Source: an uncultured Microcaldota archaeon (GTDB taxonomy: Archaea; Micrarchaeota; Micrarchaeia; Norongarragalinales; CAINOH01). From it: DNA of 64,000 nucleotides. Shown here in pieces: positions 1 through 7,879 of the stretch. Each line of letters starts with the position of its first letter. Positions within the stretch are counted from its first letter, which is position 1. The position numbers and the translations under genes are program-made. The notes under the pieces were generated by a model that saw nothing but the letters and a program-made list of their open reading frames with translations, ran no database searches and was not told the DNA's origin. Location of the stretch: positions 149,908-213,907 of the forward strand of contig CAINOH010000009.1 in the NCBI GenBank assembly GCA_903851445.1. The letters are read 5' to 3'.

Positions 1-31
1 GAAAAATAAAAGGAAGGAATGCCCGGGGGAA

Positions 32-346
32 CTACTTCTTGTCCTCGGGGAACTGCATGTACTTTTCCAGGAGCTCTACTGCGCGCTTTATCGACTGACC
101 GATCTGCTTTTCGCTCTTTGCGCCGGAGCAGATTATCTTGCCGTTCTTGAAAAGTAGGAGCGTGGTGCCGATTTCCTTCAGGCGCATGATTGCGCCGGGA
201 AACTGCTCGGGCTCGTACTCGACGTTGTCTATCTCCATCGCTATGTTGAAAAGGTCGAGCTCGACTTTGAGGTTCGCCGAGGCGACTATGTTCTCAACCC
301 TGAATGCGGTATCGATTCTCCGCTTTGGTTTTGACTGCTTTGCCAT
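32..346 (-). CDS. tbp: Single-repeat TATA-binding protein (TBP)
   Basis: General transcription factor that binds the TATA box and recruits TFB and RNA polymerase. The 104-residue product matches only the first half of a normal archaeal TBP. ENIVAS lies at 18-23, NVEYEPEQFPG at 41-51 and KNGKIICSGAKSE at 67-79. The two phenylalanines that kink DNA in the first repeat are F49 and F66. Normal TBPs have two such repeats in about 180 residues. Here the frame ends in TAG after LLEKYMQFPEDKK, and a T-rich stretch follows. I chose the ATG at 346 rather than the one at 382 because the latter would cover the promoter; a TATA-like box at 370-377 fits a leaderless start at 346. To act as a saddle it would have to dimerise or pair with a second half elsewhere (inference). 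Confidence 0.85.
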   Translation of the reverse strand: MAKQSKPKRRIDTAFRVENIVASANLKVELDLFNIAMEIDNVEYEPEQFPGAIMRLKEIGTTLLLFKNGKIICSGAKSEKQIGQSIKRAVELLEKYMQFPEDKK

Positions 347-369
347 CGTGACACACCAACCGTAAAGGA

Positions 370-377
370 TATTTAAA
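370..377 (-). promoter_or_regulatory. TATA-like box of the TBP gene
   Basis: On the minus strand this reads TTTAAATA and sits about 24 nt before the ATG at 346. That is the archaeal distance from box to transcript start, so the mRNA would be leaderless. Confidence 0.5.
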
Positions 378-429
378 GGCATTAGAATAACTTTTAAACC
401 CTTTTTAAACGTTCGGGCGGCGGGACCGG

Positions 430-461
430 CCGCAAGGCGTTTGCCAGCCGCGCCTTTGCGG
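430..461 (+). other. GC-rich inverted repeat followed by T-tract
   Basis: CCGCAAGGCG (430-439) can pair with CGCCTTTGCGG (451-461) with a one-base bulge, and is followed by a run of T. It lies between the divergent TBP and secretion-ATPase genes. It looks like a terminator or attenuator hairpin on the plus strand; nothing else supports either role. Confidence 0.3.
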
Positions 462-517
462 TGGCTTTTTCTTCTGCCGCCGGATTATGGTTGTGGCAAT
501 ACAAAAAGTGAGTTCTA

Positions 518-1960
518 TTGGACGCCGAGATAATCGAAGACTACCCGATGTGCCGGTACACCGTGCGGCCCGACGAGCTTACGAAAGACGAGCTTGCGCT
601 TGCGCAGAAGTTCTGCGACCTCTTGGCGGATAAGACCACGCTTGGAGCGTTCACAAAGGCAATGGGTTTTGCCGACACCGGCGCCCTGGAGTCGTTCATA
701 TCCTCGCGCGACAAGACAACAACGGGAAAGCCCCTTTCCAAGGAGGCTTTTGACGCGTTCCGCGATGCCATCGAGCAGTTTGCAGCTGCGGCCTCGAAGA
801 AGGTGGACGCGCGGATTGTCGCCGATTACGTTGCCGACGCTGTGCACGGTTACCGCATCATACAGCCGCTGTTTCGCGACACTGACCTTGAGGAGGTAAT
901 CGTCAACGGCCCGGGCCAGCCGGTCATCGTGTACCACCGAAAGTATGGCATGTGCCGCACCAACCTGGTGCTCCGCAACGACAACGAGATGCGCGCGCTG
1001 CTTACGCAGATCGGGGCTGACGAAAGCAAGCCTTTCAACAACCTCAGGCTTGCGGACGGGTGCAGGGGCAATGTCGTGTTCGAGCCAACCGCGTTCAGGA
1101 CCGCCATTACCATCCGCAAGTTCCAGTACAAGCCTATGAGCATCATTGACTTGCTCAACAACAACACCCTCACGCTTGATGTCGCAGCGTTCCTGTGGAC
1201 CTGCCTCGACGGTTTCACAGTGTACCCGCTGAACATCTTCATCGTGGGCGGCACGGCAAGCGGAAAGACAACAACGCTGAACGCCCTCCTGAGCCTGGTC
1301 CCGCAGAACGAGCGCATCGTCTCAATCGAGGACACTCTTGAAATCAACCCAAGCCTGAGGGAGAACTGGGTGCGCCTCGAGTCCAACCCGGCTGCAAGCC
1401 TGGAGGACCTTGTCAAGAACGCGCTGCGGATGCGGCCCGACAGGATAATCGTTGGCGAAATCCGCGGTTCGGAGGCGGAGGACCTGTTCACGGCCATGAA
1501 TGTGGGCCACCGCGGGATGCTTGCCACGCTTCATGCGAACTCCGACAGGGACACGGTGCGCAGGCTTGAGAACGCGCCGATGAACGTGCCGCACTCGCTC
1601 ATACCCCTTGTTGACATCATAGTCGTGCAGAACCGGCTGCGGTTTTCGGGGAACGAGACCAAGCGCCGCGTGGTGCAGGTCAGCGAAGTCTCCAGCCTCG
1701 ACGACCGGGTCGCGCTGAACGAGATTTTCGCCTGGAACCCCGAGTCGCGCAGCCTTGAGCGGACCAAGCTGCCAATACAGTCCAAGGAAAAGCTCGCAGC
1801 AGTGACCGCAAAAAGCATCAATGACGTCAGCGACGAGATCGAGCGCCGGAAGGCCGTGCTTTCCTACCTGGTTTCCCACGGCATCAGCCAGAATGACGAC
1901 GTCTGCAAGTTCATGGACTCGTTCTACGCAAAAATGAATGAGAGCCAGTTCGGAAAATAG
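518..1960 (+). CDS. Type II/IV secretion system ATPase (GspE/TadA family)
   Basis: Cytoplasmic hexameric ATPase that powers assembly of archaeal type IV pili or related surface fibres. The 480-residue protein has a variable N-terminal domain, Walker A GGTASGKTT near 244-252, an Asp box (SIEDTLEI), a Walker B region (RPDRIIVGEIRG) and a His box (GMLATLHANS). It is clearly related to the ATPase at 12332 but stands alone, without TadC or pilin genes next to it, so it may serve another pilus locus. The start is TTG at 518; no upstream in-frame ATG extends it. Which filament it drives is unknown. Confidence 0.85.
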   Translation: MDAEIIEDYPMCRYTVRPDELTKDELALAQKFCDLLADKTTLGAFTKAMGFADTGALESFISSRDKTTTGKPLSKEAFDAFRDAIEQFAAAASKKVDARIVADYVADAVHGYRIIQPLFRDTDLEEVIVNGPGQPVIVYHRKYGMCRTNLVLRNDNEMRALLTQIGADESKPFNNLRLADGCRGNVVFEPTAFRTAITIRKFQYKPMSIIDLLNNNTLTLDVAAFLWTCLDGFTVYPLNIFIVGGTASGKTTTLNALLSLVPQNERIVSIEDTLEINPSLRENWVRLESNPAASLEDLVKNALRMRPDRIIVGEIRGSEAEDLFTAMNVGHRGMLATLHANSDRDTVRRLENAPMNVPHSLIPLVDIIVVQNRLRFSGNETKRRVVQVSEVSSLDDRVALNEIFAWNPESRSLERTKLPIQSKEKLAAVTAKSINDVSDEIERRKAVLSYLVSHGISQNDDVCKFMDSFYAKMNESQFGK

Positions 1961-1988
1961 CGCTTGAAGGTTTTTGCCTTTCGAAGGG

Positions 1989-1996
1989 ATTTATAA
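1989..1996 (+). promoter_or_regulatory. TATA-like box
   Basis: The sequence ATTTATAA lies about 45 nt before the ATG at 2039, giving a predicted leader of roughly 20 nt. It separates the exported protein from the upstream ATPase gene. Confidence 0.4.
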
Positions 1997-2038
1997 TCAG
2001 CCAAAGGCAAAGAAACCTTAGAGTAAAAAGTGGTTATT

Positions 2039-2893
2039 ATGACACAAAAAATCCATCTCCTGATTACGGTCGTCTTTTTCTTCGCGCTTTTCGCACAGCT
2101 TGCGGCTGCGGCATATATTGAGATTACCGCGCCGGTCGCTGCCACCGCGTATGACGGAACAGTGGTGGACTTTGGCGCAGTTGGCCCGGGCCAGAGCCTG
2201 GAGATAGGCGCAAGCGAACCTTCAGGAGACCCATCCTACGGGAACCCCAACGTGATTGCGGTATGGGATCAGCTCAACTTCGTGCCGGAGTCGGTCCCGG
2301 GGGGCTGGTCGTTTGAGAACGGCAAGACATACGAGCGCAACTTCCATGCGTTTCTCCTGGTGTCACCCCAGGCTGCTGACGGCGACTACACTTTCAAAAT
2401 GAAGCCCGTTGATGAATACGAAGGCTCGGGCGACGTCACGTTCACGGGAAAGGTACGCGTAAACCACGACGTCTTCGGCCTTTCGGCCTCGCCCTCGCAG
2501 GCAACTGTTGCAGTCGGCACTCCGGCGCTTTACACGCTTGTGCTTGAGAACAGGGCAATGGCAACGGACACCTACAACGTGACCGTCTCCGGTTTCCCCG
2601 GTGCAGCAAAATACTCGAAGAAGGCGACTGTTGTGCGCCAGTCAAAGGCAACGGTGCCGTTCGAGGTCGTGTCCAACGAGCAGGCGACCTACCCGGTTAC
2701 GTTCACTGCAGTGTCGCTTTCAAGCAGCCGCATAACCGCAAGCGCAAGCGCGAAGATAACCTCGAAGGCGTCGCTTTTTGAGGATGTGCAGTCCGCAGGC
2801 TACGGCCTTCTGTTGTTCTCAAACTCGCAGCAGGCTGTTGTGGGTTTCCTTGCTTTTGCCGCGAACACGTACGACGCCTTGATGGCAAAATGA
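2039..2893 (+). CDS. Exported beta-sandwich (CARDB/NEW3-like) protein
   Basis: A 284-residue protein with a cleavable-looking N-terminal signal (hydrophobic core HLLITVVFFFALFAQLAAAA) and an extracellular part rich in beta-strand and Ser/Thr/Val. Around residues 155-230 it has the pattern of an Ig-like NEW3/CARDB fold (GTPALYTLVLENRA), found in many archaeal surface proteins. No clear C-terminal membrane anchor is visible. The ATG at 2039 is preferred over GTG 2030, which adds only three residues. It follows a secretion ATPase by about 80 nt and may be a surface or pilus-associated component, but this is only context. Confidence 0.6.
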   Translation: MTQKIHLLITVVFFFALFAQLAAAAYIEITAPVAATAYDGTVVDFGAVGPGQSLEIGASEPSGDPSYGNPNVIAVWDQLNFVPESVPGGWSFENGKTYERNFHAFLLVSPQAADGDYTFKMKPVDEYEGSGDVTFTGKVRVNHDVFGLSASPSQATVAVGTPALYTLVLENRAMATDTYNVTVSGFPGAAKYSKKATVVRQSKATVPFEVVSNEQATYPVTFTAVSLSSSRITASASAKITSKASLFEDVQSAGYGLLLFSNSQQAVVGFLAFAANTYDALMAK

Positions 2894-2950
2894 GTGCAGG
2901 GGGTTCCGGTGAAAATAGCCCCCGTTTTTACTTCCTAGCGGTGCTTTTGC

Positions 2951-4609
2951 TTGGCGTATGACTTCGACAGGATTGACGCAAGAAAGTTCTTCAAGACCGG
3001 CCGCATATTACTGACGCCAGAGGCCGACGTGCAAATGCGCGAGGATGCGGTCCGGCAATTGTGCGACCAGATTGTAAAGCAAACGCCGGACAAGCAGGGG
3101 TTCGAGCGGCTCAAGAACGCTTATTCGAAAAAATACAAGCTCGCCAACGTCATAAAGAGCGCGGAAGTGTTCTCCGAGCTTGAGGCCCGCGGAGAGGGCA
3201 TTACAGGAAAGCTCGCGGGCCTGCTCAAGGTCAAGGACGTGCGCGGCCTGTCCGGAATCACAAACATCGCAATCATGACACGGCCGCTTGACAGCTGCCC
3301 GTTTTCCTGCATCTACTGCCCGCAGGGAATCGACGCGCCCAAAAGCTACACTGGCTTTGAGCCGAGCGCGCGCCGGGCAAAACAGAACGGCTTTGACGCG
3401 TACAGGATGACTTGCGCGCGGCTTGAGCAGCTAAGGATTAGCGGCCACCCGTCAACAAAGTGCGAGCTCATCATACAGGGAGGCACGTTCAACCGCCAGC
3501 CGAAAAAATATAGGGAAGACTTCTTGCGCGGCGCGCTTGACGCGTTCAACGAAAAAAAGTCGAGGACGCTCGCCATCGCCTTGAAGGCCAACGAGCACGC
3601 ACGACATCGGATGATAGGCCTTACCATCGAGACCCGACCGGACTGCGCAAGCAAGGAGGAAATAATCGACTTGCTGCGAATAGGCACGACGAGGATAGAG
3701 CTTGGCGTGCAGACTTTGTCCGATGATGTTTATCGAAAGGCAAAAAGGGGGCATTCTGTTGCCGATGTCGCCGACGCTACAAAAAACTGCAAGGATGCGC
3801 TCCTCAAGGTTTGCTACCACATGATGCCCGGGCTCTTTGCGACGCCAAAGGACGACGAGAAATATTTCCGTATGCTCTTCGACGACCCGCGCTTTCGGCC
3901 GGACATGCTCAAGATTTACCCTACGCTCGTGATGCGGGGCACCGGCCTGTACGAATTGTGGAAAAAGGGCGAATACGAGCCTTATGACGAGAAGACCGCG
4001 CGAAAACTCCTGACCCGGATCAAGGAACGCGTCCCAAAATACGTGCGGATAATGCGAATCGAGCGTGACATCCCATCCAACCTGATCAGCCACGGCATCA
4101 AGGCGCTCAACATACGCCAGCTGGTGCGCGAAGATATGCAGGCGCACGGGAAAAAGTGCGGGTGCATACGCTGCCGCGAAGTCGGGTTCCGGACAAAGCA
4201 CGAGAAAATCAAGCCGGACTACTCGGCAGTGGAACTTGAGCGCATCGACTATGACGCAAGCGGAGGAAAGGAAATCTTCCTGTCGATGGTGGACAGGACA
4301 AACGACGCGCTCATGGGAATCTGCCGGGTGCGCAAACCTTCTGACGAGACGTATGTGAAGCAAGTCGGCGACAACTGCGGGGTACGGGAGTTGCACGTCT
4401 ACGGCGAGGAACTCCCCATCTCCGAGCGCAAGGCGCACGCCGCACAGCACAAGGGATACGGCAAGGCGCTGCTTGCAGAGGCGGAAAGTATTGCAAGGGA
4501 AGATTTCGACTCGAAAAAGCTCCTTGTAATCAGCGGCGTTGGAGCCAAGGAATACTACTACAAGCAGGGCTACAAGGCGGACGGGACGTTTGTAAGCAAA
4601 AAGCTTTGA
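2951..4609 (+). CDS. elp3: Elp3, tRNA U34 carboxymethyl/acetyl-modifying radical SAM enzyme
   Basis: Elp3 attaches a carboxymethyl precursor to wobble uridine 34 of tRNA using acetyl-CoA and S-adenosylmethionine. The radical SAM cluster cysteines are visible as C116, C120 and C123 (CPFSCIYC), followed by the strongly conserved core (IQGGTFNR, GLTIETRPD, ELGVQT). The last ~150 residues form a GNAT acetyltransferase domain with the acetyl-CoA loop HKGYGKALL. At 552 residues it has the usual full length. The start is TTG at 2951, since the nearby ATG at 2958 is out of frame. Archaea carry Elp3 without the other Elongator subunits, and none are visible here. Confidence 0.95.
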   Translation: MAYDFDRIDARKFFKTGRILLTPEADVQMREDAVRQLCDQIVKQTPDKQGFERLKNAYSKKYKLANVIKSAEVFSELEARGEGITGKLAGLLKVKDVRGLSGITNIAIMTRPLDSCPFSCIYCPQGIDAPKSYTGFEPSARRAKQNGFDAYRMTCARLEQLRISGHPSTKCELIIQGGTFNRQPKKYREDFLRGALDAFNEKKSRTLAIALKANEHARHRMIGLTIETRPDCASKEEIIDLLRIGTTRIELGVQTLSDDVYRKAKRGHSVADVADATKNCKDALLKVCYHMMPGLFATPKDDEKYFRMLFDDPRFRPDMLKIYPTLVMRGTGLYELWKKGEYEPYDEKTARKLLTRIKERVPKYVRIMRIERDIPSNLISHGIKALNIRQLVREDMQAHGKKCGCIRCREVGFRTKHEKIKPDYSAVELERIDYDASGGKEIFLSMVDRTNDALMGICRVRKPSDETYVKQVGDNCGVRELHVYGEELPISERKAHAAQHKGYGKALLAEAESIAREDFDSKKLLVISGVGAKEYYYKQGYKADGTFVSKKL

Positions 4610-4628
4610 CGCGTGCTTTTGGAACGCA

Positions 4629-4943
4629 CTACTTCTTTTTGGGCTTGAAAACCGTGTCCGCTTTTTTCAACTCGGCGGTTGACGGGAGCTGCTCATCTGC
4701 ATAAAGCCGGGCTATGATGCGCTTGTCTTTTGACAGAAGATAATCCTGGTCCTTAACGCAGCTCCAGGCGTCGGGGTGGGCCAGGACCGACTCGTAGGGG
4801 TGCTTAATCTTCCTGATTCCGGCAAACGGCTTTGCCCTTGCAACCGCATACAATATCTCGTTTGTAGGCTTGAGCCTACGGACCAGGTAGTGTGTCCCGT
4901 TAAGTTCCACCAAGTCCCTATGCAGGGGGTTTGCAGCTGCCAT
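4629..4943 (-). CDS. Hypothetical small protein
   Basis: A 104-residue soluble, basic protein that I do not recognise. It has no membrane segment, no cysteine cluster and a short lysine-rich C-terminus (FKPKKK). It is convergent with elp3, with 19 nt between the stops, and lies downstream of the ABC transporter ATPase gene by 81 nt. Its base composition resembles its neighbours. The ATG at 4943 is the only sensible start. Confidence 0.6.
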   Translation of the reverse strand: MAAANPLHRDLVELNGTHYLVRRLKPTNEILYAVARAKPFAGIRKIKHPYESVLAHPDAWSCVKDQDYLLSKDKRIIARLYADEQLPSTAELKKADTVFKPKKK

Positions 4944-5024
4944 AGCAAGGACTGTTGCCTGCAGAAAATATAATACGAAGCGAGTGTGCAGCCGATACTG
5001 TGGGACTTTGGAAGAGGTACCGAT

Positions 5025-6140
5025 TCAACCCCCGACTTTTTCAATCGGCCCGTCCGGGCAGTTCAGCAGGAGGGCATCCGACTCGTCGAATGACACGAAG
5101 ACCGCATCCCCGGTCTTGAAGCCCCTGCCGAAACCCAGCCGCCGCACGATTATGGGCCGAGAGCCGCAGGACAGCTCGTAACGGATTTTCTCCCCAAGGA
5201 AGCGACGCGACCCGATTTTTGCCTTGACAAAATTGGCATGGTAGGGCTGGCGCTTGCTTAGCACCAGCTTCTCTGGTCGGAAGACCGCAATTGCCTTGTC
5301 AGCGCCGTCGGGTATCCTGGACGCATCGGCTTTTGATAGGCGGAAGTCCTTTCCCAAAAAGTTGACCTCGAGGGCCTTTGCGGTTCGGCGCTTGATTTTG
5401 CACTCGAAAAAGTTTGCTTCGCCAACGAAGTACGCCACGAACAGGTTGGCCGGCTTGAAGTAGACCTCCTCGGGCGTGCCCACCTGCATTATCTGTCCTT
5501 TGTTCATCACGACAATCGTGTCCGCCATGCTCATGGCCTCCTCCTGGTTGTGCGTGACGTGTATGGCCGTAAGGCCGAGCGTCTTTACGATGTTGCGCAG
5601 CTCGAGCCGCAGCTCCTCGCCAATCTTTGCGTCCAGCGCGCAGAGCGGCTCGTCCAAAAGCAGGAGGGAGGACTGCGATGCGAGTGCCCGGGCAAGCGCA
5701 ACCCTCTGCTGCATCCCGCCCGAAAGCTCCGACGGGAATGCCGATGCGCGGTCTGATGGGAACTTTACAAGCTCAAGCATGCGCATTGCTATCTCCTTCG
5801 TCTTTTCCGCGCTAAGCTCGCGGATTACCGGGCCGTAGGATACGTTCTTTTCAGTTGAAAGATGTGGAAACAAGGCGTAGTTTTGGAACATCATGCCCAC
5901 ATTATGCTCCTCTATGGGAAGGCTGGTGACGTTCCTTGCGCCGATGTGCACGCTTCCGGAGGTTGGTGGGTAGATTCCGGCAATCGTCTTGAGCAGCGTG
6001 GTCTTGCCGCAGCCCGACGGCCCTAAAAGGACCACGTAGTCTCTGTCCTTGACAACCAAGTCCATTCCCTTGAGGGCGACTATGTTGCCGCTGAATGTTT
6101 TGGAAACTCCTTTAAGCCGCACTTCGGGCACGCCTAACAC
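5025..6140 (-). CDS. ABC transporter ATP-binding protein (CUT/ferric-thiamine-molybdate type)
   Basis: Cytoplasmic ATPase that energises the importer whose permease is encoded just upstream. The 371-residue protein has Walker A GPSGCGKTT, Q-loop MFQNYALFPH, signature LSGGMQQR, Walker B LLLLDEPLCALD and the switch histidine (HVTHNQEEA). Then come about 130 residues of TOBE-type regulatory domain (VFRPEKL). The gene overlaps the permease by 29 nt, so the two are almost certainly translated from one mRNA. The domain layout is shared by iron(III), thiamine, molybdate/sulfate and sugar importers, so the substrate cannot be named. Confidence 0.9.
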   Translation of the reverse strand: MLGVPEVRLKGVSKTFSGNIVALKGMDLVVKDRDYVVLLGPSGCGKTTLLKTIAGIYPPTSGSVHIGARNVTSLPIEEHNVGMMFQNYALFPHLSTEKNVSYGPVIRELSAEKTKEIAMRMLELVKFPSDRASAFPSELSGGMQQRVALARALASQSSLLLLDEPLCALDAKIGEELRLELRNIVKTLGLTAIHVTHNQEEAMSMADTIVVMNKGQIMQVGTPEEVYFKPANLFVAYFVGEANFFECKIKRRTAKALEVNFLGKDFRLSKADASRIPDGADKAIAVFRPEKLVLSKRQPYHANFVKAKIGSRRFLGEKIRYELSCGSRPIIVRRLGFGRGFKTGDAVFVSFDESDALLLNCPDGPIEKVGG

Positions 6141-7662
6141 CTCTACGCATCACAAGCAAAAGAACGAAGGATATCGCAAACAGGATGGCGCAGGCAACCG
6201 CGGCATCGGCAAGCTGGTTCGCCTTCACCATGTTGACTATCAGCACAGGTATCGTGGAGACGCTCTTTGCAACTGCAAGCGTGGCGCCGGTCTCGCTGAT
6301 GCTCCGCATGAAACCCATCACCACGCCAGCAAGCACCGAAGGCAGGATGAGTGGGAGGGTGACTGATGACAGGACCTTGAAGGGCGTGGCACCCAGCGTG
6401 GAGGCCGCCTGCTCGAGGTTCTTGTCCAGCGCCGAAATCGCGGCTGCAATCGGCGTCACCACAAAGGGAAATGTGAATGACAGGTGCGCAAGCGCTATCA
6501 CCAAAAGCTCGGGAAACTGCAGCCCGCTCCAGTAAAACGCAAGGGAAAACCCAAGGGCGGACGTGGGAACAACCAGCACCACCTCGTTTGCGGACTCGAA
6601 AAGCTTTCCCAGGCCCCACTTGTTCCTGCCTATGAACATGGCAAGCAAAAAGCCAAAGAACAGGTTGACTGCGGTGACCGCGCAGGCTATCAGGAATGAC
6701 GTCTCCAGGCTGCTGAAAATCAGCGCCATCTGGTCCGCTTGCGGCAGCGCCTTGAGCTGGAACAGGAAGATGAACAGGAAAAACGCGGGAATGATGATAA
6801 GGATGAAGAAGAAGGCCAGCACGGTCCCGTTCTTGAAGAAGCTGAACTTGACGAGCCGCTTCTCAAGCCGGGGGGAGATTCCGTCGATTGATATTGACGC
6901 TTTTCGCGCAAGGTGCTTTGCCAGGAAAAGGAATGTGACTGCAAAGACGATGAGGATGAACGAAATGGAGGCTGCTGCAGGGATGTTGCCCGCGTTCTTG
7001 TAGGCAAGGACCTGCATTGGCGCGGTTGACGCAAGGCCGGCGACCATCATCGTCGCGCCGGTCTCGCTCAGGCTGTGCGTGAACGCCAGCATCCCGCCGA
7101 TTATCGCGCTCGACTTTACAAGCGGAAGCGAAATCGTGCGGAAGGCGGTCAGCGTATTTGCACCAAGCGAGCGCGAGGCGGTCTCGTAGACCGGGTCGAG
7201 CTCCTCGAACGCTGCTGCCACGGTCCTGACCACGTAGGGGAACACGAACGCGGTGTGCAGGAGCGCTATCATCCAGAACCCCTTCTCGATTAGCGCAAGC
7301 CCGTACTGCGAGCCCCAGAAGAGGTAGACGGAGAAGCCCAGGGCCGCAGTTGGCAGGATGAGCGGCATGTCCACAAGGGTGTTGAGGATTTCCTTTTTCC
7401 AGCCAGTGGAGCGAAAGACAAGCCACGCCATCGGCACGCCGAAAAGCAGGGAGAGCGCGGTTGCAATAAGGGATACCCCGAAGGAGGTTTCAAGTGCGGC
7501 CACGACTTCGGGGTTGAGATCTACCCGCAGGCCCATTGAAATGACGAACACCGCGGGGAAGAACACGAAAAAGAGGAAAAAGAGGACTGCTGCCGCGTAC
7601 AGCGCGGGCGACACCCACTTTTTCTTCGACAGCTGGCTGACCGCCCGTATGAAACGATTCAT
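6112..7662 (-). CDS. Fused two-domain ABC importer permease
   Basis: A 516-residue integral membrane protein with two homologous permease halves in one chain, as in FbpB and ThiP importers. Each half carries a coupling EAA-like motif (ASRSLGANTLTAFRTISLP and AASTLGATPFKVLSSVTLP), each followed by SETGAT. About 12 membrane segments are visible. I start it at the ATG at 7662 (MNRFIRAV) with one membrane segment immediately after; the frame stays open to 8022, but that would run into gatD on the other strand. No periplasmic binding-protein gene lies beside the pair, so it must be elsewhere or absent. Substrate unknown. Confidence 0.88.
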   Translation of the reverse strand: MNRFIRAVSQLSKKKWVSPALYAAAVLFFLFFVFFPAVFVISMGLRVDLNPEVVAALETSFGVSLIATALSLLFGVPMAWLVFRSTGWKKEILNTLVDMPLILPTAALGFSVYLFWGSQYGLALIEKGFWMIALLHTAFVFPYVVRTVAAAFEELDPVYETASRSLGANTLTAFRTISLPLVKSSAIIGGMLAFTHSLSETGATMMVAGLASTAPMQVLAYKNAGNIPAAASISFILIVFAVTFLFLAKHLARKASISIDGISPRLEKRLVKFSFFKNGTVLAFFFILIIIPAFFLFIFLFQLKALPQADQMALIFSSLETSFLIACAVTAVNLFFGFLLAMFIGRNKWGLGKLFESANEVVLVVPTSALGFSLAFYWSGLQFPELLVIALAHLSFTFPFVVTPIAAAISALDKNLEQAASTLGATPFKVLSSVTLPLILPSVLAGVVMGFMRSISETGATLAVAKSVSTIPVLIVNMVKANQLADAAVACAILFAISFVLLLVMRRGVRRARSAA

Positions 7663-7879
7663 GCCAAGATGACATCCCGCGCTATTGGCGCGTAATACCA
7701 GAAGCTCCGAAGCTGATAGAAATGAAAGGGGATGGTCGGGTTTAAAGGCACTTTGTTGGCTGGACTGCGGTGATGAAAAGGTGTGAAGACACAACAAAGG
7801 CAGGTTACTAAGACACGATGGGGAATGCTTACGAATAAAAATTCGCAAAAACAACTCTTGGTGTCGTGATGACCCCGCT
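7663..7879. other. Divergent intergenic region, permease / gatD
   Basis: This 217 nt gap holds the back-to-back promoters of the ABC importer (minus) and gatD-gatE (plus). It is AT-rich around 7730-7860. I see no small gene or strong hairpin in it. Confidence 0.4.

Noticed and set aside
1-31. A second TBP repeat directly after the first
   Set aside because: The frame ends in TAG and is followed by T-rich DNA; nothing in the remaining 31 bases continues the protein.
3452-4450. Long minus-strand frame opposite elp3
   Set aside because: Elp3 motifs are clear on the plus strand, and the opposite frame has no domain.
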